A stretch of 64,000 bases of DNA from Ruminococcaceae bacterium HV4-5-B5C (GTDB lineage: Bacteria > Bacillota > Clostridia > Oscillospirales > Acutalibacteraceae): positions 1 through 64,000 of the forward strand of contig FXYJ02000010.1 in NCBI GenBank assembly GCA_900184925.1, read 5' to 3'. Positions 34,075 through 43,700 of the stretch are shown piece by piece. Numbering within the stretch: position 1 is the first letter of the stretch; each line of letters opens with the position of its first letter. Both the position numbers and the translations under genes were made by a program. The notes under the pieces are model-generated. The model did not search any database. It was not told the origin of the DNA and saw only the letters and a program-made list of their open reading frames with translations.

Positions 34075-34250
34075 CTTTTTTCACCGACAGCCCTTTCGAG
34101 CGGATGATGGTGCAGAAGCCGCAGTACAGGCGGGAGGAACGGCCTCCCGCCCCGCCGAAAGGCCGTCCTGACCATCCCCGTGACTGTTACCGCAATCTTA
34201 TCATCACGCCGAAACGAAAGGAGAATGAAAATGCGGCTTGTAATCAGTGA
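34071..34250 (+). CDS. 59-residue ICE protein overlapping both neighbours
   Basis: The frame MTFFTDSPFERMMVQKPQYR continues through a Pro/Arg-rich part and RNLIITPKRKENEN to TGA at 34248-34250. It starts at the ATGA overlap with the DUF4366 stop and ends 20 bp inside topB. The overlap at both ends and in-frame continuity in a compact operon support a real gene; I recall similar small proteins here in related ICEs. It is basic, with no membrane segment or known domain. Confidence 0.65.
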   Translation: MTFFTDSPFERMMVQKPQYRREERPPAPPKGRPDHPRDCYRNLIITPKRKENENAACNQ

Positions 34251-36291
34251 AAAGCCCTCGGTTGCCCAAAGTATCGCCGCCGTGATCGGTGCGAAGCAGC
34301 GTTGCGACGGGTATATGGAGGGTAATGACTACCTCGTTTCGTGGTGCCTCGGACACCTTGCGGAGCTGGCAAGCGCCGACACCTATGATGAAAGGTATGC
34401 GAAATGGCGGTGCGAGGATCTGCCCATTCTACCGGAGAACTGGCGGTTTACCGTAAGCGGTGATAAACAAAAACAGTTCAATATTCTCCGCGCCCTGATG
34501 CGCCGCGACGATGTGGACGAGGTAATTAACGCCTGCGACGCCGGACGCGAGGGCGAACTGATCTTCCGCACCGTGTATGACATGGCGGGCTGTTCCAAGC
34601 CGATGAAACGGCTCTGGATTTCCTCAATGGAAGATGAGGCTATCCGTCAGGGCTTTGCTGACCTGAAACCGGGACGGGACTACGACGGCCTGCATCAGTC
34701 TGCGCTCTGCCGTTCCAAGGCCGACTGGCTGGTGGGCATCAACGCGACGCGCCTGTTTTCGGTTTTATACCATCGCACCCTGAACGTCGGGCGCGTCATG
34801 TCCCCGACGCTGGCACTCATCGTGCAGCGGGAAGCGGAGATTTCCGCGTTTCAGCCGGAGCCGTTCTATACGGTCAGCCTCGATTGCGGCGATTTCACCG
34901 CCACCGGCAACAAGCTGAAAGCAAAGTCGGAAGCCGAATCGATTGTCGCCGCTTGCAAAGATAAGACGGCTATCGTCAGGGCTGTGGAACATAAAGAAAA
35001 ATCTGAAAAGCCGCCCGCGCTCTACGACTTAACTACCCTTCAGCGCGACGCTAACCGTCTGCTTGGATACACGGCCCAGCAGACGCTGGACTATCTGCAA
35101 TCGCTTTACGAAAAGAAGCTCTGCACTTACCCGCGCACCGACAGCCGGTTCCTGACCGACGATATGGAAGGGACCGTTCCGGTGCTTGCCTCTATTGCTG
35201 TCAAAATCTGCGGCACTGACGCACCCAAAAACCTCAACGCCGGTCAGGTCTGTAACAGCTCAAAAGTCAGCGACCATCACGCCGTCGTTCCCACCTCCGG
35301 CGCGGGCAAAGTGGACAGTTCCGCGTTGCCCGCCGGGGAGCGTGAAATTCTGCGGCTGGTTTCCCGGCAGCTTCTCTGCGCGGTCGGCAGTGCGCACCAA
35401 TACGCCGAAACCTCAGTCACACTGGACTGCGCCGGGTACGGATTTTCCACCAAGGGCAGGACAATCCTCGTTCCGGGCTGGAAAGCCTATTTGCAGGAAC
35501 AGGCCGACAATCCTTTGCCTGAGTTAAAAGAAGGGCAGAACGTCCCGGTCCCTTCTGTTTCTGTCAAAGAAGGCAAAACCTCGCCGCCCAAGCATTACAC
35601 GGAGGATACGCTGCTTTCCGCGATGGAGACGGCGGGCGCGAAGAAGATGCCGGACGACGCAGAACGTAAGGGCCTCGGCACCCCCGCTACCCGCGCGGCT
35701 ATTCTGGAAAAGCTCGTTACCACCGGATTTGTGGAACGGAAAAGGGCAAAGAAAACCGTCAACCTTACCCCGTCGCAAATTGGCATGTCGCTCGTCACTG
35801 TCCTGCCGGAACAGCTTCAATCCCCACTGCTGACCGCCGAATGGGAAAACCGACTCAAACAGGTGGAGCGCGGAGAACTGGAATCGGACGCTTTTATGAA
35901 CGGTATTTCATCCATGCTCCGGGAGCTTATAAAAACATACGCGCCGGTCAAGGGCGCGGAGGTACTGTTTCCCTCCGGGCGCGAGGCAATCGGCAAATGC
36001 CCCCGCTGCGGCGGGAGCGTGACCGAAAGTAAGAAAGGCTTTTTCTGTGAAAACGACGGTTGCCGATTTGGGCTTTGGAAGGACAACCGGTTTTTCGCCG
36101 CAAAGAAAAAGGCGCTGACAAAAGCCATCGCCGCCGCACTCCTGAAAGACGGGCGCGTAAGGCTCACCGGCTGCTATTCCGAAAAGACCGGTAAAACCTA
36201 CGATGCCACGGTCATTTTGGAGGACACCGGAGAACGTGTCAATTTCAGGCTGGAATTTGATGCGGGGACAAAAAAGCGTGGCAGATCATGA
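34231..36291 (+). CDS. topB: DNA topoisomerase III (type IA)
   Basis: A 686-residue topoisomerase. The TOPRIM domain begins RLVISEKPSVAQSIAAVIG and contains NACDAGREGELIF. The active-site Tyr is about residue 300 in LCTYPRTDSRFL. Later HHAVVPT and LGTPATRAAILEKL fit the type IA fold. The C-terminus carries a zinc ribbon (CPRCGGSVTESKKGFFCE ... GCRFGLW). It relaxes or decatenates DNA and probably handles single strands during ICE transfer or replication. The start at 34231 has AAAGGAG seven bases upstream. Confidence 0.96.
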   Translation: MRLVISEKPSVAQSIAAVIGAKQRCDGYMEGNDYLVSWCLGHLAELASADTYDERYAKWRCEDLPILPENWRFTVSGDKQKQFNILRALMRRDDVDEVINACDAGREGELIFRTVYDMAGCSKPMKRLWISSMEDEAIRQGFADLKPGRDYDGLHQSALCRSKADWLVGINATRLFSVLYHRTLNVGRVMSPTLALIVQREAEISAFQPEPFYTVSLDCGDFTATGNKLKAKSEAESIVAACKDKTAIVRAVEHKEKSEKPPALYDLTTLQRDANRLLGYTAQQTLDYLQSLYEKKLCTYPRTDSRFLTDDMEGTVPVLASIAVKICGTDAPKNLNAGQVCNSSKVSDHHAVVPTSGAGKVDSSALPAGEREILRLVSRQLLCAVGSAHQYAETSVTLDCAGYGFSTKGRTILVPGWKAYLQEQADNPLPELKEGQNVPVPSVSVKEGKTSPPKHYTEDTLLSAMETAGAKKMPDDAERKGLGTPATRAAILEKLVTTGFVERKRAKKTVNLTPSQIGMSLVTVLPEQLQSPLLTAEWENRLKQVERGELESDAFMNGISSMLRELIKTYAPVKGAEVLFPSGREAIGKCPRCGGSVTESKKGFFCENDGCRFGLWKDNRFFAAKKKALTKAIAAALLKDGRVRLTGCYSEKTGKTYDATVILEDTGERVNFRLEFDAGTKKRGRS

Positions 36292-36590
36292 AACTTACAA
36301 AATATGAGCGGGAGACGATCATCTGCTATAACGAGGAAGAAGCGACGGCCAGCGTTTACACGCACAATAAGAAACTCATCCAAAAGCTCAAACGGCTTTC
36401 GGAAAAATACCCCGACAAGGTAAAACCGGAGCGCCCGGAGCATCGCTGGGCCGTTAGCTATCTCGTCCCCAAACGCTGCATTTCCGTCCGGGAACCGTAC
36501 AGCGACCGGCGGCGCGAAGCCGACAGTTTACGGGCCAAAACAGCGAAAATACGCCCTCCCGACAGGAGCATACGCTCCGAAAATGAATAA
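36288..36590 (+). CDS. ICE-associated hypothetical protein, 100 residues
   Basis: A basic protein starting MKLTKYERETIICYNEEEAT, with SVYTHNKKLIQKLKRLSEKYPD and WAVSYLVPKRCISVREPYSD. The ATG overlaps the topB stop (ATGA), so it is translationally coupled. The N-terminus resembles small proteins that follow topB in other clostridial ICEs. No catalytic motif or membrane segment. A nucleic-acid-binding role would fit its charge but is not shown. Confidence 0.78.
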   Translation: MKLTKYERETIICYNEEEATASVYTHNKKLIQKLKRLSEKYPDKVKPERPEHRWAVSYLVPKRCISVREPYSDRRREADSLRAKTAKIRPPDRSIRSENE

Positions 36591-36593
36591 CGG

Positions 36594-36643
36594 GCGCGCT
36601 CCCGCATAGGTTTATCCCGGCCTGTGCGGGGGCGCGCTTTTTT
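36594..36643 (+). terminator. Strong terminator/attenuator before the ArdC-like gene
   Basis: GCGCGCTCCCGCATAGG (36594-36610) pairs with CCTGTGCGGGGGCGCGC (36621-36637) over 17 bp with two G-U pairs, followed by six T residues. It ends 31 bp before the next start and probably limits read-through from the transfer operon. Confidence 0.85.
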
Positions 36644-36673
36644 CAATTCTATGAGCTGTGAAAGGAGCATACT

Positions 36674-39121
36674 ATGGCTGAAAAAGATAAGGAACGGCTG
36701 AAAGAAATCACCGACAGTATCGAACAGGGAATCCAAAGCCTGTTCCAGAGCGACCGATACGCGCAGTACCTCCGTACCATGTCCCGGTTTCGCCACTACT
36801 CCGTCAACAACACTATGCTCATCTATATGCAGAAACCGGACGCCACTCTTGTAGCCGGGTTCAACAAATGGCGCGATCAGTTCAGCCGGAACGTCATGCG
36901 GGGCGAAAAAGGAATAAAAATCATCGCGCCCACGCCGTTCAAAAAGAAAATCGAGGAAGAAAAGCTCGACCCCGACACCAAGATTCCCATGCTGGATGCG
37001 GACGGCAAGGTCATCATGGAGAAAAAGGAAATCAAAATCCCCATGTACAAGGTGGTATCGGTCTTTGACGTGTCTCAGACCGAGGGAAAACCACTGCCGA
37101 CGCTGGCTAACGATCTCACGGGGAATGTGAAGCAGTATGAGATTTTCATGGAGGCGCTGAGGCGCTCGTCCCCCGTTCCGTTTGCTTTTGAGGGGATGGA
37201 ACCGAGTACGGACGGCTATTTCAGCGAAAAAGACCAGCGTGTCGCCATCCGGTCGGGCATGAGCGAGGTACAGACCGTCTCCGCAGCCGTCCACGAAATC
37301 ACCCACGCCTCGCTGCACAATTACGAACAGGCACGGCTTGCCGCCGCGCAGGGCGACGAAACCGCAGAGCCGCCCAAGCCGAAAGACCGGCACACCGAGG
37401 AAGTGGAGGCCGAGAGCGTTTCCTACGCCGTCTGCCAATATTACGGTATCCAGACCGGCGAAAACAGCTTCGGCTATATTGCCACATGGAGCCGTGGCAA
37501 GGAATTGCCGGAGCTGCGGGCCTCTCTGGAAACAATCAACAAAACCGCTTCCGGCCTGATTTCTGACATCGACCAAAATTTCCGCGAGGTTCTGAAAGAG
37601 TATGACAGCGTTCTGGAACAGTTCGCAGCGGACGCATACCGGTACACGGCTTCCGTCATGGAGCCGCCGTTTCCTCTCAACTCTATTGAGGAAGAAGTCC
37701 CGTCCACCGTGGAAGATTTGAAAAGCGGTTACGGAAAAGACACCCGCAACGCCATCCAGAACGCCGCGAAGGTAAAGGGCGCGGCCTCCCCGGACGAGCT
37801 TCTGCGGCGGCTGGACGAAATCGAAAAAATCTACCCGCCGAGGGAAACCGAGGCGATGTATCTGCTGGATAACGCCGCCTATCTTTATCTGAAAGAAAAC
37901 GAGGACGGATACGGCTACACCCTTTACGATAAGGAAAACCTGCGGGAAACGGCAAACGGGTTTGCCGACGAGGGCGTCAGCTCCATTCCAACCGCTTACG
38001 AACAGGCGCTTGTCCTTGAAAATCTGACCCCCGCGACCTCGGAAAAGGTGCCGCTTGACATTTTAAGCAAGATTGCCGCCGTGCGTGAACAGGATGTACA
38101 GGAATATATCCGTAAAAATAATTTGGGCGACCATGAGCAAATCGAGCCGGAAGTACAGCCAACGCCAGACCCGCCGAAAGCGGCGGACATGCTGCCGGAC
38201 GCGCCGGAACAGGCGCTCGACGAATACCCCATGCCGGATTCTGACCTGACCGTGGCCGATCTGGAAGCCTGCGGGTATCTGGACGGGGACCTGCTGCCCC
38301 TCTCCAAAGACCGGGCGCTGGAACTTTTTGAGCAGGACCTCACCGTTTACATGATCGAGAACGGCAGCGCAAGTATGGCATTCGACACGGATGAGATTCA
38401 GGCCCACAGCGGTCTGTTCGCCGTGAGCTACGAGGAATGGGAGGAAAGCTGGGAATTTTCCGCAGCCATAGAGGACCGAATGAAGCATCAGGAGCAGTGG
38501 GAAGCCGCTTTTTTGAAAACCTCTCAGGACGCTTTTGCCATTTATCAGGTGAAGGACGGCGACGAGCTGCGGAACATCCGATTTGAACCGCTCAGTTGGC
38601 TGGAATCTAAAGGTATCGCCGTAGATCACGGCAATTATGATCTTGCCTATACCGCCCCGCTTACCGATACCGGCAATACAGAGGAAAAACTGGCCGTTTT
38701 GTGGGACAGGTTAAACAACGATCATCCCGCCGATTATCACAGGCCGAGCCTGTCCGTCAGTGACATCGTTGCCTTAAAGCAGAACGGCGTTGTATCCTGT
38801 CATTACGTGGACAGCTTCGGTTTTCAGGAAATTCCGGCCTTTCTGAAACCTGAAAACTACCTGAAAAGCGCGGAAATGTCGGTGGAGGACGATTACGACA
38901 TGATCGACGGCATCATCGACAACGGAAAAAATCCCACCGTCGCGGAGCTGGAGCAGCAAGCCAAAACCGGCCAGCCGATCTCCCTTCTGAAGCTTGCCGA
39001 GGCGTCTCGGCGGGAAAACGATGAAAAGAAAAAATCCGTTGTGGAACGGCTCAGAAATCAGCCGGTCAACCGGGAACACAAAAAATCAGCGCCCGACAGA
39101 GGCGCAGAAATGGAGCGGTGA
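36674..39121 (+). CDS. ArdC-like antirestriction/metallopeptidase multidomain protein
   Basis: An 815-residue cytosolic protein. The N-terminus (residues 1-130) is the ArdC single-stranded-DNA-binding domain: LFQSDRYAQYLRTMSRFRHY, NNTMLIYMQKPDATLVAGFN and MRGEKGIKIIAPTPF. A zincin-type HEITH follows (about residues 206-210) in SAAVHEITHASLHNY, with EVEAESVSYAVC as the third ligand region. The C-terminal half contains YodL-like and LPD-type segments (for example YEEWEESWEF, IYQVKDGDELRNIRFEPL). ArdC-type proteins protect incoming single-stranded DNA from host restriction. AAAGGAG precedes the start. Confidence 0.88.
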   Translation: MAEKDKERLKEITDSIEQGIQSLFQSDRYAQYLRTMSRFRHYSVNNTMLIYMQKPDATLVAGFNKWRDQFSRNVMRGEKGIKIIAPTPFKKKIEEEKLDPDTKIPMLDADGKVIMEKKEIKIPMYKVVSVFDVSQTEGKPLPTLANDLTGNVKQYEIFMEALRRSSPVPFAFEGMEPSTDGYFSEKDQRVAIRSGMSEVQTVSAAVHEITHASLHNYEQARLAAAQGDETAEPPKPKDRHTEEVEAESVSYAVCQYYGIQTGENSFGYIATWSRGKELPELRASLETINKTASGLISDIDQNFREVLKEYDSVLEQFAADAYRYTASVMEPPFPLNSIEEEVPSTVEDLKSGYGKDTRNAIQNAAKVKGAASPDELLRRLDEIEKIYPPRETEAMYLLDNAAYLYLKENEDGYGYTLYDKENLRETANGFADEGVSSIPTAYEQALVLENLTPATSEKVPLDILSKIAAVREQDVQEYIRKNNLGDHEQIEPEVQPTPDPPKAADMLPDAPEQALDEYPMPDSDLTVADLEACGYLDGDLLPLSKDRALELFEQDLTVYMIENGSASMAFDTDEIQAHSGLFAVSYEEWEESWEFSAAIEDRMKHQEQWEAAFLKTSQDAFAIYQVKDGDELRNIRFEPLSWLESKGIAVDHGNYDLAYTAPLTDTGNTEEKLAVLWDRLNNDHPADYHRPSLSVSDIVALKQNGVVSCHYVDSFGFQEIPAFLKPENYLKSAEMSVEDDYDMIDGIIDNGKNPTVAELEQQAKTGQPISLLKLAEASRRENDEKKKSVVERLRNQPVNREHKKSAPDRGAEMER

Positions 39122-39122
39122 T

Positions 39123-39341
39123 ATGTTTAAAAACGATGAAATCAATCTGATGTGCATTTACAATACCGGGACGCGGGAGGGACTGATCGCGGAGTTGACA
39201 CAGATGCGCGGCTATCTCGGCGCGGAGGAAACGGAGCTTCTAGCCCTGACGGATTCCGCGCTGGGAAAACTCCGGAATATGAGCGATGCTGAATACGCCG
39301 TGCTTGACCTGTTCCCGGATTTTGACGTGGAGACTGAATGA
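39123..39341 (+). CDS. TTRAP (transposon-transfer assisting protein)
   Basis: A 72-residue protein, MFKNDEINLMCIYNTGTREG to FPDFDVETE. The NLMCIYNTGTREGLIAEL start and the ETELLALTDSALGKLRNM centre match the TTRAP family, found in clostridial transposons after the ArdC-like gene. It begins 1 bp after that gene's stop, so the two are coupled. How it helps transfer is unknown. The conserved backbone is then interrupted by an AT-rich sigma-factor cassette. Confidence 0.85.
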   Translation: MFKNDEINLMCIYNTGTREGLIAELTQMRGYLGAEETELLALTDSALGKLRNMSDAEYAVLDLFPDFDVETE

Positions 39342-39454
39342 AAAATACGATTATCAATTTCTTACATGATTTTTCTCAAGACATTGCAACCAATTTATTC
39401 TTTTCCGATCTATAATAAGTGAAAGCTTTCATTAAATAAGAGAGGGGGAAAAGC

Positions 39455-40012
39455 ATGGATGATTCCCAAATTATTCAGTTGTATTTTGAGCGTTCCGAAG
39501 AAGCAATCAACAAAACTAAAATAAAATATGGAAATTTCTGTTTTTGTATTGCTAACAACATCCTAAAAAGCAAGGAGGATGCCGAGGAATGTGAAAACGA
39601 CGCATATTTAAGGGTATGGAATGCTATTCCTCCCCAAAAGCCCAGTATGTTAAAATCCTATCTTGGGAAGATCGTTCGCAATCTTGCCTTGCAACGATAT
39701 GAATATTATTCAGCCCAAAAAAGAAACACTGAATTAGAAATCGCCTTTTCTGAACTGGAAGAATGTATTGTCGGATTAAAGGGTGTAGAAGGACAATATG
39801 ATGCCGAGGATCTTGGGAGGTCAGTGAACTGTTTTCTCCATACTATTGATCGTGAATCACGAATTATATTTGTTAGGCGATATTGGTATACAGATTCCAT
39901 TAAAGAAATTGCAGCCCGTTTTGGAATCAGTGAAAGTAAAGTTAAATCCTCTCTCTTTAGGACAAGAAACAAATTGAAAGTTTATTTACAGAAAGGAGGC
40001 TTTATGGCATGA
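39455..40012 (+). CDS. ECF-type RNA polymerase sigma factor
   Basis: A 185-residue sigma factor. Region 2 is FCFCIANNILKSKEDAEECENDAYLRVWNAI with SYLGKIVRNLALQRYEYY. Region 4 HTH is YTDSIKEIAARFGISESKVKSSLFRTRNKL. A GGGGG-type RBS lies before the ATG. It overlaps the following membrane protein gene by 4 bp, the usual sigma/anti-sigma arrangement. The DNA is more AT-rich than the ICE backbone, which indicates acquired cargo. The regulon is unknown; it may control itself. Confidence 0.92.
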   Translation: MDDSQIIQLYFERSEEAINKTKIKYGNFCFCIANNILKSKEDAEECENDAYLRVWNAIPPQKPSMLKSYLGKIVRNLALQRYEYYSAQKRNTELEIAFSELEECIVGLKGVEGQYDAEDLGRSVNCFLHTIDRESRIIFVRRYWYTDSIKEIAARFGISESKVKSSLFRTRNKLKVYLQKGGFMA

Positions 40013-40620
40013 CAGGGAAAAATCTGTATAATGCCATTAATAGTATCGATGATGACTTCATACAAGAGGCCGATGAAGCCGTCACCCTCAAAAAAAATGT
40101 GGTCAACTTCAATTGGAAACGTTTCACTGGAATTGCAGCATGCATTGCACTTGTTTTATGTGCTTCTGTAATCATACCTAAATTTTTTCCTACTTTAATA
40201 TCAAGCAAAGAGGCACATCAGGAAAAGACCACAAACGCCATTCTCAATGACTATGTTGATATATACTATCTTGAAAATGGCACAACCGAAATAAAGAAAG
40301 AATCGGTGAGGTTAGATTACACTCCACAGAATATCTTTCAAGAATGGAAAAAGTTGAATAACATTCCTGATAGTGTAAGCATGGTTGATTATAAAATCGA
40401 TTCAAACGGGTATGAACAATCAGGGAATAGCAGTACCGCCACGTATGTTGTTGGGGATGTTTTTACCTTAAATGTGACATTGTCGAACGAATTTACGGAT
40501 TGTCTTACCAAGAGCAATCGCACGGCTTTATTAAAATCACTTGAAAAAACACTAAGTTATCAAAAAATTAAATATAAGTCAATCAATATCATCGTTGATG
40601 GGCAAAGAATCAACAATTAA
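40009..40620 (+). CDS. Membrane anti-sigma-like protein with GerMN-like extracellular domain
   Basis: A 203-residue protein, coupled to the ECF sigma gene by ATGA overlap. A 37-residue cytoplasmic N-terminus, which would bind sigma, precedes one membrane segment (FTGIAACIALVLCASVIIP, about 39-57) and an extracellular domain of about 145 residues. Its end, VFTLNVTLSNEFTDCLTKSN...RTALLKSLEKTLSYQKIKYKSINIIVDGQ, resembles the GerMN fold of Firmicutes envelope proteins. Position and topology support an anti-sigma role; the N-terminal sequence has no recognisable zinc motif. The signal sensed is unknown. Confidence 0.75.
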   Translation: MTGKNLYNAINSIDDDFIQEADEAVTLKKNVVNFNWKRFTGIAACIALVLCASVIIPKFFPTLISSKEAHQEKTTNAILNDYVDIYYLENGTTEIKKESVRLDYTPQNIFQEWKKLNNIPDSVSMVDYKIDSNGYEQSGNSSTATYVVGDVFTLNVTLSNEFTDCLTKSNRTALLKSLEKTLSYQKIKYKSINIIVDGQRINN

Positions 40621-40670
40621 GCGTTTCCCAAAAAGTTGTAATTCAGAGAAACAGTGCAATATTAAAGGTG

Positions 40671-40711
40671 ATGGCCGTTACAAAACGGAAGTTTTGTAAC
40701 GGCCATTTTAG
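40671..40711 (+). terminator. Terminator of the sigma/anti-sigma cassette
   Basis: ATGGCCGTTACAAAAC and GTTTTGTAACGGCCAT form a perfect 16-bp stem with a GGAA loop, followed by TTTA. It lies 50 bp after the anti-sigma stop and 75 bp before the helicase gene. Confidence 0.8.
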
Positions 40712-40784
40712 CATATTGAAAAACTAGTTTATGTGGCGTTTGATTATAAAACTCATTTGAGTAACAGGAAGGAATTGTAAATAT

Positions 40785-43700
40785 ATGCCGACAAAACTGC
40801 AAGCCTGCGAGCAGATCGCGGAGAAAACGGCGACGCAAATTACCGCCAGTCACGAAAGCTGGACGGATTTTCTGAAAACCGCCGCCCGGCTCTACAAATA
40901 TCCCTACCATGAACAGCTCATGATTTACGCCCAGCGCCCCGATGCGACGGCCTGCGCCGGGTATGAGCTTTGGAACGAAAAAATGCGTCGGTATGTCCGG
41001 CGCGGCAGCAAGGGGATTGCGCTCATCGACGCTTCCGGCGACAGGCCGAGAATCCGGTACGTCTTCGATGTTTCCGACACGGGAAGCCGGGACGATTCCC
41101 GCCGCCCGTTCCTTTGGCAGTACCGCCCGGAGCATGAGGACGCGGTTACGGCGGCGTTGGAGCAGGAGTATGAGGTTTCCGGCGTAAAGGGCCTTGCCGA
41201 CCAGTTGGAGCAGATCGCCGGACAGTTGGCAAACGAATATTGGGAGGATCATCAGTACGACATCCTCCACATCGTTGACGACAGCTTTTTAGAGGAATAT
41301 GATGAGTTCAACATTGGAGCGCAGTTTCGAAGCGCCGCGACCGTCAGCATCACCTATGCGGTTTTGTCCCGCTGCGGGCTGGAACCCGACGATCACTTTG
41401 AACATGAGGATTTTCTGAGTATCTTCGATTTCAACACGCCTTCCACCGTCGCCGCCCTCGGCACGGCAGTCAGTGAAGGAAGTCAACAGGTGCTGCGGCA
41501 GATCGAAGTCACAATAAAAAATTACGAACGCGAACACCTCGCGGAAAGGAGCGCCACACATGAAGAACAACCTGACTTACAGCCGGAACGGGGATTACCT
41601 GATTCCCGACCTGACGATCACGGAGCAGACGGAGAGCATCGGCAAATACGGGAGGATGCGGAAGAATTTCCTGAAAGAGCACCGTCCGGTGCTGTACAGC
41701 AACCTGCTGCTGTCGGAGAAGCTGTACCCGCACCTGTTGGAGATCGAGCGGACGGCGACAGCGCGGCTGGAGCGCATGATGCCGGAGCTGATGAAATCGG
41801 CGGGCGTGACGGAAAGCCTGAAAGCGTCCGACCCGATGCGCTGGGTGGGTCTCATGAACGACCTGAAAGCGCAGGCCGAGGAAACGATTCTGACGGAGCT
41901 TATTTACAGCTAAGTTTCTTCCCGTCGGAGCAGGAACAAATACAGCGGATTAACGAAGCGGAGAGCGAAAAGCCCTCCGCTTTTTCCATGCCCGCGCCGC
42001 AGAAGCCGGAAAAGCGCAACGTGGTTCAAGCCGATATTGACGCCGCCCTTCAGGAATGGAACGGCGACATCAAGAGCAAACACGCCGTTGCCGAATATAT
42101 GCGGGAACACGCCCGCGACAAGAACACAGCGGCGTTTCTGCGCGCCGAGTACGGTGACGATCTCCCGGCTTTTTCCGTAACCGTGGGCCGCACATCGACG
42201 GATCTGCCTTGGCCGAAGGTGCAGCGGCGAATCGCCCAGCTCATCCGGGAGGATCGTTTTTACACACAGGAAGAACAGGCAGCGCCGCCCGATCTGAGCG
42301 GCCAGCCGATTACCCGCACCGGCGACACCATTGAGAACGGCATCACTTTCCATAATGTGGTCTTGACGATTTCCGGCGAGCAGAGGGAGGATACCCAGCG
42401 GGCAATTCCCGAGAACGCCGCCCCGCCCTACAAGGTGGGCGATACGGTATTTCTGGACGATAAACCCTTTGAAATCACTGAAATCAGGGACTACGACATC
42501 CAGCTCCGCGACCCGGCGCTTGCCTATCCCATCTTCCGCGCCGAAAGCCGGGAGAACTTTGAAAATCTGCTGCGCCGGGATTCCCGGAACGGTCCTATTA
42601 CGGAGTTTCTGGCTGCGGACTTGGAACACACGGACGCCGATCTGCGGGAGGCCCTGACCTCCGGCCTGCTGGAACAGCGGGACAAGGAAAACATTGCAGG
42701 ATATTTCCGCGAAAACGAGGGCAATACCCGCGTAGCCCAGCGCCTTTCCGAAACTTATGCCGGTACTTCCGATACGATGGAGCTGGCCACCGGCGAAACG
42801 GCAGATTTCTTTGCCACCACCACGGGTTTCGAGGTCGATATCCACGACAAATACAACAGCAGGCGGAGCGCCCGTTGGGAAGAAATCGCCCCCATTCTCC
42901 GCGCCCTGTATCAGCGGGAACAGGACGGCTTTTCCCATGAGCCGGTCCTGCGGGAGCCTGCCAATCTGGACGGTAAGCCGTCCTATGAAGTTGGCGACCA
43001 CGCGGTACTGGATTACGGCGGGCAGGAGCTGTCCGGCACCGTGGGGTATGTCGGGGAAAAGGACGTGCGTATCGACACCGGCCCCTATTCGTGGAGCCAT
43101 GAGGTGGTCAGCCGCGACGCCTTTGAAAACGGCATCCGGCAGGATGAACGAAACGCCGCCCTGTTTACGCCGGAGCAGCTCGCCGCCGAAAACTTCCGCA
43201 TCACCGACGATCATTTGGGAGAGGGCGGCGCGAAAACCAAGTATGGGTACAATATCGCCGCCATCCGCACTCTGAAAACCATTGAGGCCGAGGGCCGCAC
43301 GGCGACGCCGGAGGAACAGGAAACGCTCTCCCGCTATGTCGGATGGGGCGGCATCCCGCAGGCGTTTGATCCGGACAATGCTGCATGGTCAAAGGAATAT
43401 GCCGAACTGGTCGGCGCGTTGACCGCCGAGGAATACAAAATGGCGCGTGCCTCCACCCTGAACGCCCACTACACTAGCCCGACCGTTATCAAGGCGATTT
43501 ATGAGGCCGTGAAAAATCTCGGCTTTCAGACCGGCAACATTCTGGAACCGGCCTGCGGCGTCGGCAATTTCTTCGGCTTACTGCCGGAGAGCATGGCGGC
43601 GTCCCGGCTCTACGGCGTGGAGCTGGACAGCATCACGGGCCGGATCGCCAAACAGCTTTATCCCAATGCCAACATCACCGTGGCGGGGTTTGAAACTACC

